Of a DNA stretch of 64,000 bases, positions 1 to 8,385 are shown one piece after another. The stretch comes from Mucilaginibacter corticis (GTDB lineage: Bacteria > Bacteroidota > Bacteroidia > Sphingobacteriales > Sphingobacteriaceae). Position numbers and translations under genes: made by a program. How positions within the stretch are numbered: the stretch's first letter is position 1; every line of letters starts with the position of its first letter. The notes below the pieces were generated by a model, which was not told the DNA's origin, did not search any database, and saw only the letters and a program-made list of their open reading frames with translations. The stretch covers positions 248,001 to 312,000 of the forward strand of contig NZ_VLPK01000003.1 in the NCBI RefSeq assembly GCF_007558865.1. Reading direction: 5' to 3'.

Positions 1-593
1 CTCAATTTAATATTAAACACGTTATTGACCTGAGCCGTTTTGAGCATGAAGACAGGTTTTTAGAAGGTACAGGCAGTATGGTACTTGACCGCGAAAATAA
101 AATAGCCTACGCCTGCCTTTCGCCCCGTACCGACAGAAACGCACTGGCAACTTTTTGCCGGCAAGCAGGTTATAAAGCGGTTAGTTTCCACGCCTTTGAC
201 GAAAACGGCCTGGCCATTTACCACACCAACGTATTAATGTGCATTGGGAGCCAGTTTGCTACTATTTGTTTAGATAGTATAACTGATACTAATGAAAAAC
301 AATTAGTTATAAATTCATTAAAAGCCACTAACAAAGAGATCATCGAGATATCTTTTGACCAGATGAACCACTTTGCGGGGAATATGCTTGAGATAAAAAA
401 CGTGAATGAAGATACCCTCATCGTCATGTCGAAGAGCGCTTATAACTCATTAACCACGCATCAAATAAGCGCCTTATCCAAATACGGAAAATTGATCTAT
501 GCTGATATTAGTACCATTGAAACCAACGGTGGCGGCAGCGCGAGGTGTATGATTGCCGAGGTGCATTTACCCGTTTTAGTCCGTGGCCGATAG
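1..593 (+). CDS. ctlX: citrulline/arginine-handling pentein hydrolase, CtlX-like (5' truncated)
   Basis: The reading frame is open from base 3, so the start lies left of the window; about 196 codons of a family that usually has about 300 are visible. Three blocks mark the guanidino-group-modifying (pentein) fold: FLEGTGS, where the acidic residue contacts the substrate; YHTNVLM with the catalytic His; and NGGGSARCMIAEV with the catalytic Cys close to the C-terminus. Known CtlX enzymes hydrolyse citrulline to ornithine, and relatives act on arginine, so the exact substrate is inferred. The next gene is an arginine decarboxylase on the same strand, which supports a role in arginine breakdown. 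The stop codon overlaps the first unit of a short repeat array. Confidence 0.8.
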   Translation, partial: QFNIKHVIDLSRFEHEDRFLEGTGSMVLDRENKIAYACLSPRTDRNALATFCRQAGYKAVSFHAFDENGLAIYHTNVLMCIGSQFATICLDSITDTNEKQLVINSLKATNKEIIEISFDQMNHFAGNMLEIKNVNEDTLIVMSKSAYNSLTTHQISALSKYGKLIYADISTIETNGGGSARCMIAEVHLPVLVRGR

Positions 594-654
594 TCCATAG
601 ACCATGGTAAAATAGGCACCAAATCAAATGACTAATGACAGAATGACCAATGAC
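590..654. repeat. two degenerate heptamer arrays after ctlX
   Basis: From 590 the sequence runs as 7-bp units ATAGTCC, ATAGACC, ATGGTAA, beginning on the ctlX stop codon. After a short gap, AATGAC recurs at 627, 634, 642 and 649, a spacing of 7, 8 and 7. No coding potential is seen. Similar arrays of other sequence occur elsewhere in this window. Confidence 0.6.
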
Positions 655-745
655 ACATAATAATTACATTTCAACTATAAAATTTCCATTAATAAATAGC
701 CGTTAATTCCGTTAAAAAATTACATTTTTGCCAAAAATTTTATAA

Positions 746-2140
746 ATGCAGAGTTACCAGGAATTTCTTGACTTGAGCGTTGGCTTTCCGCAGGAAGGCT
801 ACGAGATCATCGACGATGAATTATACTTCCATGATCTTAATTTAATGGAGATGATCGAAACGTATGGCACTCCCCTGCGTTTTACCTATCTGCCTATGGT
901 CACTAAAAAGATCCAGCAGGCAAAATTGCTGTTTCAGCAGGCTATCATAAAAAACAACTATCGCGGCAGCTATAAATATTGCTATTGCACCAAAAGCTCG
1001 CACTTTAAACATATTGTTGAAGAAGCTTTAAGAAACGATATCCACCTGGAAACATCATCAGCTTTTGATATGCCGATGATTGACGCGCTTGAAAAGAAAG
1101 GCGTTATTACCAAGGAGATGACCGTTATCTGTAATGGCTTTAAAACTTTTCAGTACAAGCAATATATTATCGACATGCTGCATGATGGCTTTAAAAACAT
1201 CATACCTGTATTGGATAATAAGGAAGAGTTTAACCTGTACGACGACGAGGTAGAACTGACCACCCCGTGCAACCTGGGTATCCGGATAGCCGCGGAAGAG
1301 CAGCCGGATTCGCAGTTCTATACTTCGCGCTTAGGCATCCGTATGGAGGATATCATCGATTTTTATTATAATAAGATCGAGCAAAATCCTAATTTCCAGG
1401 TTAAGCTGCTGCATTTCTTCATCAATTCAGGTATTTCTGATACGCCATATTACTGGAACGAGTTAGAGAAATACGTTACGCTGTACTGCAAGTTCAAGAA
1501 GATCAACCCCGCGTTAGATACACTGGATATCGGCGGTGGTATGCCATTTAAAGATTCGCTGGTATTTGATTTTGATTATGAGTACATGATCAACGAGATC
1601 GTGAGCCGGATAAAAGAAATCTGCGCCGAAAACGATACTATAGAGCCGGATATCATTACCGAATTTGGTAAATACACCTGCGCTGAAGCATCGGGCATCT
1701 TATACAAAGTATTGGGCCGTAAACAGCAAAACGACCGTGAGCGCTGGCTGATGCTGGATGGCTCATTTATTACCAACCTGCCTGACGTTTGGGCCTTGAA
1801 CCAAAAGTACGTCCTGCTGCCTATAAACAACTGGGACTCTGAATACGAACGTGTTAACCTTGGCGGCATTACTTGTGACGGCCAGGATTATTATAACCAG
1901 GAAGCACACATGAACAGTGTGTTTATGCCAAAAACCCGTAAGGTGCAATACCTGGGCTTTTTTAATACCGGTGCCTACCAGGAAGTATTGAGCGGCTACG
2001 GTGGTATCCACCACTGCCTGTTGCCATCGCCTAAACACGTTATCATCCGCCGTAACCGCGACGAGACTTTTAATTTTGAGGTGTTTGGCGAAGAACAAAA
2101 CAGTAAACAGGTATTGAAGATATTAGGCTACACAACCTAA
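746..2140 (+). CDS. speA: arginine decarboxylase, fold-III PLP type (short Bacteroidota form)
   Basis: A 464-residue PLP-dependent decarboxylase of the alanine-racemase/ornithine-decarboxylase fold. Lys83 in the YCYCTKSS segment is the likely Schiff-base lysine, and LDIGGGMPF is the glycine-rich phosphate-binding loop. The length matches the roughly 460-residue arginine decarboxylases of Bacteroidota rather than the roughly 650-residue E. coli SpeA, so the gene symbol is by function only. It would convert arginine to agmatine for polyamine synthesis in the cytoplasm. The preceding CtlX-like gene also handles guanidino or ureido compounds. A terminator follows directly. Diaminopimelate or carboxynorspermidine decarboxylase are the alternatives; the length and N-terminal region favour arginine. 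Confidence 0.8.
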   Translation: MQSYQEFLDLSVGFPQEGYEIIDDELYFHDLNLMEMIETYGTPLRFTYLPMVTKKIQQAKLLFQQAIIKNNYRGSYKYCYCTKSSHFKHIVEEALRNDIHLETSSAFDMPMIDALEKKGVITKEMTVICNGFKTFQYKQYIIDMLHDGFKNIIPVLDNKEEFNLYDDEVELTTPCNLGIRIAAEEQPDSQFYTSRLGIRMEDIIDFYYNKIEQNPNFQVKLLHFFINSGISDTPYYWNELEKYVTLYCKFKKINPALDTLDIGGGMPFKDSLVFDFDYEYMINEIVSRIKEICAENDTIEPDIITEFGKYTCAEASGILYKVLGRKQQNDRERWLMLDGSFITNLPDVWALNQKYVLLPINNWDSEYERVNLGGITCDGQDYYNQEAHMNSVFMPKTRKVQYLGFFNTGAYQEVLSGYGGIHHCLLPSPKHVIIRRNRDETFNFEVFGEEQNSKQVLKILGYTT

Positions 2141-2160
2141 TATCTTTACTAAATATATTT

Positions 2161-2189
2161 AGCCCGGTAGCAAAACTACCGGGCTTTTT
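2161..2189 (+). terminator. rho-independent terminator of speA
   Basis: A perfect 10-bp stem AGCCCGGTAG/CTACCGGGCT with loop CAAAA is followed by TTTT. It lies 20 bp after the decarboxylase stop and separates it from the convergent small gene. Confidence 0.85.
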
Positions 2190-2191
2190 GT

Positions 2192-2428
2192 TTAATCTCC
2201 AATTTTTTCAACATCATCTATTTCTTCATCATATACCTTTTTTAAACTTTGCTGATAAGCGTAATAATCAGTTGGCAGTACTTTCACGTATTCGGGCTTA
2301 TCGCTAATGTTTACCGTTTTTTTCTTGCCGCAATTTGGGCAGGTATAAACTTTTACGTATTCGTGAATATCAAAATGAACGGCAGGATATTTATGGCGGC
2401 AAAAAAATTGCGCAATGCGTTTTATCAT
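2192..2428 (-). CDS. small zinc-ribbon-like protein
   Basis: A 78-residue protein with ATG start. Its N-terminal half holds CRHKYP and then CPNCGKKK, so one CxxC pair plus upstream Cys/His residues could bind a metal as a minimal zinc ribbon. The C-terminal third is acidic. No signal peptide or membrane segment is present. The function is unknown; nucleic-acid or protein binding is only a guess from the ribbon. It sits alone between two hairpins. Confidence 0.55.
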   Translation of the reverse strand: MIKRIAQFFCRHKYPAVHFDIHEYVKVYTCPNCGKKKTVNISDKPEYVKVLPTDYYAYQQSLKKVYDEEIDDVEKIGD

Positions 2429-2498
2429 AAGTAGTCACCGGCGTGTGATATCGCCGTATAACTAATACATCGTGCCGAAAAAATAAAACGTTGGGTAT

Positions 2499-2544
2499 AC
2501 CACCGCTCATTTATTGGTTAAAAGACCAATAAATGAGCGGTGGT
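2499..2544 (-). terminator. perfect 20-bp hairpin, probable terminator of the sulfotransferase gene
   Basis: ACCACCGCTCATTTATTGGT (2499-2518) and its exact reverse complement (2525-2544) flank a 6-base loop. On the minus strand the hairpin lies 28 bp past the stop of the gene ending at 2573 and is followed by a T-rich stretch. The stem is longer than the other terminators here. Confidence 0.65.
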
Positions 2545-2572
2545 TATTTGTTTGATTTAGCTACAAAACTTC

Positions 2573-4168
2573 TTAATACGCGTTGTTATTAACATATAAC
2601 GGTATCCTATACACCCTGTGCCAGCCCCAGCCGTTAGAATTATTTACGCTTGCCTGGAACACCACTTTCTTAGTGGCATAGTCAACCTCTACAATTTTAC
2701 CGCCGGATCCATTCTTGTTTTGCACATTAAACCCGGGCGAGAAAAGTATGTGGTTTGAACCCGGTAGATAAAATACTGAAGAGACTATTGCCGAATAGGT
2801 TTCTATCCCGCGTTCCTTTCCATACTCCCACACTTGCTGAATAGTCATATTGGCTTTGTTGATCTTATATTCTACCGCACGGCTATAGTTAGGTAGTGAT
2901 CCGTCAAAGTTTCTTGTCGTGCCGTTATCAAATAGTAACAGATCGCCGCTTGGCAAAATTGTCGGGCAATGCTGGTAATAATTCCATTCAAAATCCGGGC
3001 TGTTCTTATTGCCGCTTAAAATATCCGCATTTGTAATTTTATTGCCCGATGCGTCAAGTGGTGTAAGCAGATAATTATTCAGATCTTCGCCGCGTTGGTT
3101 TTTACCCCAGCCCTTATGCGGGCCAATTATCCATTGTACATGATTATCATAGCTTAACTTGAACACGCCCTGAACACGGCCCGATATGATGATGGTATTG
3201 TCTGACGGATCATAAATTACAGCGTTAACATGAATCCAGTCTTGCGGGTCATTATTAAGTGTTTGCCGATATTCGTTTAATGATTCAAGCAGGTTCCATT
3301 CATTTACTATATTACCGCTTGTCCTGTCAATTTCTAAAATATGATCTTCAATAGTTGGCGAACCATCAGCATGCGTGCTGCCATCTTTGTTAACCGTGAT
3401 CAGGAAGTTACCATCGGGCTTTTCATAAACATTATGGTGAAAAGAATAACCGGGGAACGACCACGAATGAATTATTTTGCCCATCATATCTACCTCATAG
3501 ATCTTACCTGATGATGAATCGGCAAAGTAAAGATCACCGTTCTTTAGCCTTGCGATACCACAATCATAAAACAGGTTCTTTAAATTATCATTCTTTGAAA
3601 AATCAAGGCACCAGCGGATCCTGCCATAACTATCCATTATATAAGGTGTTTGCGGTGGGTTTGGCAAACCGCTGAAACTGCTCACCAGGTTAAAGCCCGG
3701 CTCCATGTTTGCCCTATCGGCAACATCAATTGTCATAGAGGTCGGCGTGTTCACCGGTAAAGCGGCAGTTCTGATATGCAGCTTAGCTTCGGCTAATACA
3801 TTTCCCTGGCTATCTTTAAATGATAGGTCTATGATGTTATCCCAATTGGCATATAAGCCTAATACCGGGATATTATGTGTCAATCCAACATCAGAAAATT
3901 CCTGTGTAATTTCAGAACCTAATCCATCACGTCCCTCCACTTCAATTTTTGTATGGCCGGGCACTGTGGTTGTATACGAGATAATAGCCGATAATGGCGC
4001 ATTGCCGGATGGATTAAGCTTAATAGATTCGGCCGGGATATTAAGCACCACATGCGGCAAGGTTTTGGTAGTGTCGGTAGTTGTGCTTGTAGGTTTAGTG
4101 GCAGTTTTATCTTTTTTACAGGCAACAGCAAAAAGCACCACAAATAATAGTAGTAAAATTCTTTTCAT
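2573..4168 (-). CDS. aryl-sulfate sulfotransferase-like lipoprotein
   Basis: Starting at the ATG at 4168 gives 531 residues with a lipoprotein signal (MKRILLLLF, then FAVAC with the lipidated Cys17); a TTG ten codons upstream would put extra residues before the signal and is rejected. An N-terminal Ig-like region is followed by a beta-propeller. Conserved elements of the ASST family are visible: FHHNVYEKPDG near residue 245, WIHVNAVIYD and ISGR near 310-325, and YQHCPTILPSGDLLLFDNG near 400, which carry the His/Arg residues used in ASST catalysis. ASST moves sulfate between phenolic compounds without PAPS, outside the cytoplasm. A TACATTTG -7 element lies upstream. The acceptor is unknown. 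Confidence 0.75.
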   Translation of the reverse strand: MKRILLLLFVVLFAVACKKDKTATKPTSTTTDTTKTLPHVVLNIPAESIKLNPSGNAPLSAIISYTTTVPGHTKIEVEGRDGLGSEITQEFSDVGLTHNIPVLGLYANWDNIIDLSFKDSQGNVLAEAKLHIRTAALPVNTPTSMTIDVADRANMEPGFNLVSSFSGLPNPPQTPYIMDSYGRIRWCLDFSKNDNLKNLFYDCGIARLKNGDLYFADSSSGKIYEVDMMGKIIHSWSFPGYSFHHNVYEKPDGNFLITVNKDGSTHADGSPTIEDHILEIDRTSGNIVNEWNLLESLNEYRQTLNNDPQDWIHVNAVIYDPSDNTIIISGRVQGVFKLSYDNHVQWIIGPHKGWGKNQRGEDLNNYLLTPLDASGNKITNADILSGNKNSPDFEWNYYQHCPTILPSGDLLLFDNGTTRNFDGSLPNYSRAVEYKINKANMTIQQVWEYGKERGIETYSAIVSSVFYLPGSNHILFSPGFNVQNKNGSGGKIVEVDYATKKVVFQASVNNSNGWGWHRVYRIPLYVNNNAY

Positions 4169-4226
4169 ACTTAAGTTTAAATTAAAAGGGGGCAGCAAGC
4201 AGGTTTATAGACGCTTAGCTATCAGA

Positions 4227-4234
4227 CAAATGTA
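4227..4234 (-). promoter_or_regulatory. putative -7 element of the sulfotransferase gene
   Basis: TACATTTG on the minus strand fits the Bacteroidota TAnnTTTG -7 box, 59 bp before the ATG. No clear -33 TTG is found at the expected distance. Confidence 0.4.
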
Positions 4235-4430
4235 ATAAATATTTATATTTTGTAACATAAAATTTACATAGACTATATATTTACAAACATTGGCAACGAT
4301 TGCGTTAATTTTCCTTACTGATAACTATCATCGTCGTTTAAAAACTCTTAATATCGTTTAATCAATTAAATTGGACATTCTTTACTGAATACCTTAACCT
4401 GCTATTTGATAACAAGCAAACCTAATTACT

Positions 4431-5527
4431 ATGAAAAAAAGTGTCGTGATTCTCCTTGCTTTAACAATTTGTTCATCCATAGCTTGCTCGCAGCAAAAAA
4501 ATAAGACAAATGCTACATCTAAAGATAAAACGCCGTGCATGGATGTGCTTAACCTGTTTACAGCCGCTAATGTGCCCGCTATGGCTTCCGAAGAAGAATT
4601 GGCACCACTATCAGTTCGACAGAGGAAACCCCGGCAAACCTGCCCGGAAACGGTTTGGCCCAACACCCAATGCTGTATGTAGGCGAAAATTGTGACCGAA
4701 TGTTCCTGATTAAAGACGGCAAGGTTATCTGGACTTATAATACAGGCAAAGGTCCTGAGTTTGATGATGTGTGGATGCTATCAAACGGTAATATTTTATT
4801 TAGCCGAATGAAATATGTCGCGCTGATAACGCCGGATAAAAAAGTGCTTTGGAAAATGGATTTTAAAGTACCGCAAGGCGCAGACCATACCGAAGTGCAT
4901 ACCTGCCAGCCAATTGGTTTGGACAAAGTAATGTTTGTGGTAAACGGCCTGCCCGCAAAACTCTGTGTAGTAAACTACAAAACAGGTAAAGTTGAGGTTG
5001 AGCACGAACTGCCGTTTAACAAACAACCGGATCAACAAGGGATCCACGGTCAATTTCGCCGTGCCCGTGTTACCGTGCAGGGTACTTACCTGGTATCCTA
5101 CCTGAGCGACGGCCGTATAGTTGAATATGATAACGATTTTAAACCCATCTGGAGCTACGATACGCCAAAGCCATGGGCCGCAATAAGGTTAAAAAATGGC
5201 AACACGCTGATTACAGACGAACAAGATTGGCTGACCCGCGAGGTTAACAGCAAGAAGGAAACCGTATGGGAATTTAATTGCAAAACCGATCTGCCTGCCG
5301 AATACCAATTTACATCAGCGCCACAAACCTGCACCAGGCTGGCAAACGGCAATACCATCTTCACCTCGCGCGGGCAAAACGGAAAAGGCCCGCAAATGAT
5401 CGAAGTAAATAAAAACAAAAAAGTGGTTTGGGTACTGCATGACTGGCAAACCGTAGGCGACGGTACTGCCGTACAAATTTTAGATGATCCGGGCATTCCG
5501 GAAATTCCGGGTCAGTCTGAACATTAG
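4431..5527 (+). pseudogene. beta-propeller lipoprotein related to arylsulfotransferases, frameshifted
   Basis: The first frame (ATG 4431) encodes a lipoprotein signal ending SSIACSQQ and about 55 residues, then goes out of frame and stops at 4682. The -1 frame is open from 4571 and continues the protein: GTTISSTEETPANLPGNGL from 4601, then a propeller with repeated GNTxI strands (SNGNILFSR, KNGNTLITDEQ, ANGNTIFTSR) to 5527. The shift therefore lies between 4571 and 4607, in or near a GAAGAAGAA run. Joined, it would be a lipoprotein of about 365 residues divergent from the sulfotransferase. It may be a true pseudogene or a single-base sequencing error; the long intact downstream frame with normal codon use favours an error or a recent mutation. 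The protein's role is unknown. Confidence 0.65.
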
Positions 5528-5668
5528 GCATATTTTACAGCAAGTTAAGGATGCTTTACCATACTTTTTTTCAAAGTTCAGCTTAATGACATACACTACA
5601 AACTATTGAATTGTAGTGTATTATAAAATAAACAGACATAATTGGTGGCGCTATTTTGTCAGCAATTT

Positions 5669-5772
5669 TGTTTCATTTTGTTTCATCGATTTTTATCAAA
5701 GTATTTATTTCCAATAAATTAACTAAAAATCTTGTTTCATTTGTTTCATCTGTTTCACACTCGAGTGAAACA
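5669..5772 (+). repeat. TGTTTCA direct/inverted half-site element (copy A)
   Basis: In the 360-bp gap before the exonuclease gene, TGTTTCA occurs at 5733, 5742 and 5751 (9-bp period). An inverted TGAAACA follows, forming a perfect 8-bp stem (5751-5758/5765-5772) with a 6-base loop. Two further copies lie at 5669 and 5679. The flank TATTTATTTCCAATAAATTA (5702-5721) is shared with the copy at 40401. The rest of the gap holds nothing recognisable. Confidence 0.75.
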
Positions 5773-5887
5773 AAACACATACTGACCCGACCCGCTTTCA
5801 TCTGTCAACATCTTGTCAGTTGTCCTATTTAATTGCCGCGTTTACAAACCCAATCATTATATTGGCTGTATTTATATTGCTACCCGC

Positions 5888-6595
5888 ATGCTTGAACAGT
5901 ACGACCTGAGTAATTTACTGGTATTGGATATTGAAACCGTGCCCCAATACAGCACGCACGACGAATTGCCTGATCATTTTAAAAAGCTTTGGGACCTCAA
6001 GACCCAACGTATCCGCAAGGATGAAACCGCCGAAGATTTCTATGAAAGCGCCGGCATCTGGGCCGAGTTTGGCAAGATCATCTGTATATCGGTAGGCATA
6101 TTTACCGGTGGTGCAGAGCGTGGCTTACGGATCAAATCATTCGCCGGGCATGATGAAAAGAACCTGTTAGAGCGATTCTCGGCCATGCTGAACGGCCAGC
6201 CGCCAAGTTTGATATTAGTGGCACATAACGGCAAAGAGTTTGACTTTCCGTATATCTGCCGCCGGATGCTGATACATGGACTCCCCTTGCCCAAACAATT
6301 GGATATAGCAGGCAAAAAGCCCTGGGAGATAGGCCATCTGGACACTATGGAATTATGGAAGTTTGGTGATTATAAAAGTTATACCTCATTGAACCTACTT
6401 ACCGCCATATTTAACATCCCTACCCCAAAAGATGATATTGACGGCAGTATGGTTGGTGGCATATACTGGAACGAGAACCAGTTAGAGCGCATCTGCACCT
6501 ATTGCCAGAAAGACGTGGTAGCTACCGCGCAATTGCTTAGGCGCTACCGCGGCGAAGCATTGATACCCGATGAAAATATCACCATAGTAGCATAA
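5888..6595 (+). CDS. DEDDy-type 3'-5' exonuclease, PolB-exonuclease related
   Basis: With the ATG at 5888 the product has 235 residues; a TTG at 5813 would add 25 unconserved residues encoded by the repeat tail, so the ATG is preferred. The three exonuclease motifs are visible: VLDIETVP (Exo I), LVAHNGKEFDFPYI (Exo II) and CTYCQKDVVAT (Exo III). These match the predicted 3'-5' exonuclease family related to the proofreading domain of family B polymerases. There is no polymerase domain. It probably degrades or trims DNA in the cytoplasm; the pathway is not known. The ABC ATPase gene starts one base after its stop, suggesting co-transcription. Confidence 0.8.
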   Translation: MLEQYDLSNLLVLDIETVPQYSTHDELPDHFKKLWDLKTQRIRKDETAEDFYESAGIWAEFGKIICISVGIFTGGAERGLRIKSFAGHDEKNLLERFSAMLNGQPPSLILVAHNGKEFDFPYICRRMLIHGLPLPKQLDIAGKKPWEIGHLDTMELWKFGDYKSYTSLNLLTAIFNIPTPKDDIDGSMVGGIYWNENQLERICTYCQKDVVATAQLLRRYRGEALIPDENITIVA

Positions 6596-6596
6596 T

Positions 6597-8288
6597 ATGC
6601 TGACCGTAAATGACCTTTCTATCAAATTTAAAACAGCAAACGGTTTGTTTGACGCGGTTAAGGGCATCTCATTCAGCCTCGGCAAAGGCGAAACCATTGG
6701 CATAGTCGGCGAATCAGGTTCTGGTAAATCGGTCACCTCGCTGGCTTTGATGTGCTTATTGGACAAGAGTAACTCAACTATATCGGGTAAGGTGATGCTG
6801 GATGATATCAGTATTTTTGATCTGCATGAAGACGAAATGCGGGCAGTACGCGGTAACCGCATGGCTATGATCTTCCAAGAACCAATGACCTCGTTAAACC
6901 CGGTGCTTACCTGCGGTTTCCAGGTTATGGAAGCCATACAGCTGCATTTAGGCTTAAGCAAAGCTGATGCAAGAGCGCTTACCATACAGCTATTTAAGGA
7001 AGTGCAACTCCCGCGCCCCGAGGCGATATTTGACAGCTACCCGCACCAGTTATCAGGCGGGCAAAAACAGCGGGTAATGATCGCCATGGCACTTTCCTGC
7101 GATCCTGACATATTGATCGCCGACGAACCCACCACCGCCCTTGATGTCACCGTGCAAAAGACCATCATCGATCTGCTGATAAAGCTAAAGGAGGAACGCG
7201 GTATGAGTTTGATCTTCATATCGCATGATCTTGGCGTTGTCAACCAGATTGCCGATCGTGTGCTGGTGATGTACAAAGGGCAAATAGTTGAGCAGGCACC
7301 TACAAAGACTATATTTAAAGACCCGCAACATTCCTATACCAAGGGCCTACTGGCGTGCCGGCCATCGGTAAAATACCACCTTAAACGACTGCCGGCAATT
7401 GCCGACTTTATGAATAATGATGCCAGCATCGGTAATATCCGCGAAGCGTATAACTATCCTAAAAAAGAAATAACCGAGCGTAAAGAAAAGCTATATAGCC
7501 AACAACCTTTGGTACAGGTAAAAGATCTGAGCACCTGGTTTCCTGTTAGTTCAGGCATTTTTGGTCAATCAAAAAAGATGGTGAAAGCAGTTAATGGAGT
7601 AAGTTTTGATGTTTACCCCAGCGAAACGCTGGGCCTAGTTGGCGAATCGGGTTGCGGTAAAACCACTTTAGGCCGAAGCATTTTGAGGTTGATTGAACCA
7701 ACAGCCGGCAGTATCAACTTTGAAGGGAACGATCTGCGCAGCTTAAACAAAACCGACCTGCGTAATATCCGGAGTAATATCCAGATCATTTTTCAGGACC
7801 CTTACTCGTCACTTAATCCCGGGCTCACCATCGGCGAATCCATCATGGAGCCGTTACAGGTTCATAACCTCTACAACAACAATACCCAACGCAAGCAAAA
7901 AGTGCTTGAACTGCTGGACCGTGTTAACTTATTGCCCGAGCATTTTAACCGCTATCCGCACGAGTTTTCGGGCGGGCAGCGACAACGCATAGTTATTGCC
8001 CGCGCGCTTGCCCTGCAACCTAAATTCATTATATGTGATGAATCGGTTTCGGCACTTGATGTATCGGTACAGGCACAGGTATTGAACCTTATCCGTGATT
8101 TGCAACAGGAATTTAACCTGACGTACATCTTCATCTCGCACGACTTGTCGGTTATCAAACATATATCAGACCGTATGATGGTAATGAACAAAGGCGAGAT
8201 AGTTGAGATTGGCGATCCTGATGATATTTATAATTATCCGAAGGAAGAATACACAAAGAGGCTGATTGGCGCAATACCGGGGTTTTGA
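6597..8288 (+). CDS. fused double ATP-binding protein of a peptide-type ABC transporter
   Basis: 563 residues with two complete ABC domains: Walker A GESGSGKS (about residue 40), signature LSGGQKQR and Walker B ILIADEP in the first; GESGCGKT (about 350), FSGGQRQR and FIICDES in the second. The linker after each domain, with YTKGLLACRPS and YTKRLIGAIPG, is typical of oligopeptide/dipeptide importers (GsiA, YejF, DppD-DppF fusions). Both sites look competent, though the second Walker B Glu lies in CDES. No permease or binding protein is nearby, which is common for this orphan gene in Bacteroidota. Peptide uptake is inferred from family. Confidence 0.85.
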   Translation: MLTVNDLSIKFKTANGLFDAVKGISFSLGKGETIGIVGESGSGKSVTSLALMCLLDKSNSTISGKVMLDDISIFDLHEDEMRAVRGNRMAMIFQEPMTSLNPVLTCGFQVMEAIQLHLGLSKADARALTIQLFKEVQLPRPEAIFDSYPHQLSGGQKQRVMIAMALSCDPDILIADEPTTALDVTVQKTIIDLLIKLKEERGMSLIFISHDLGVVNQIADRVLVMYKGQIVEQAPTKTIFKDPQHSYTKGLLACRPSVKYHLKRLPAIADFMNNDASIGNIREAYNYPKKEITERKEKLYSQQPLVQVKDLSTWFPVSSGIFGQSKKMVKAVNGVSFDVYPSETLGLVGESGCGKTTLGRSILRLIEPTAGSINFEGNDLRSLNKTDLRNIRSNIQIIFQDPYSSLNPGLTIGESIMEPLQVHNLYNNNTQRKQKVLELLDRVNLLPEHFNRYPHEFSGGQRQRIVIARALALQPKFIICDESVSALDVSVQAQVLNLIRDLQQEFNLTYIFISHDLSVIKHISDRMMVMNKGEIVEIGDPDDIYNYPKEEYTKRLIGAIPGF

Positions 8289-8362
8289 AATGCTATTCAC
8301 AATTATGACCCTGTAATTTCATAACTCGCTGGTCAGTACTCACAATATCGTACTTAATCACG

Positions 8363-8370
8363 TATCTTCG
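8363..8370 (+). promoter_or_regulatory. putative -7 element of rnr
   Basis: TATCTTCG, a close variant of TAnnTTTG, lies 15 bp before the rnr ATG. No clear -33 box was found. The 97-bp gap contains no other feature. Confidence 0.3.
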
Positions 8371-8385
8371 CATAAATACATATCT

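Noticed and set aside
2192..2428. Toxin-antitoxin component
   Set aside because: Small size alone; no partner gene, and a zinc-ribbon pattern without toxin features.
3705..4235. 176-codon plus-strand frame opposite the sulfotransferase N-terminus
   Set aside because: The minus-strand frame has a lipobox and family motifs; this one has no recognisable content.
4571..4607. Programmed -1 ribosomal frameshift in the propeller lipoprotein
   Set aside because: No X-XXY-YYZ slippery heptamer or downstream structure is visible; GAAGAAGAA is a simple repeat, so mutation or sequencing error is more likely.
6597..8288. ABC-F type antibiotic-resistance ATPase
   Set aside because: The linker and the post-Walker YTKxL segments are those of oligopeptide transporters, not of ABC-F proteins.
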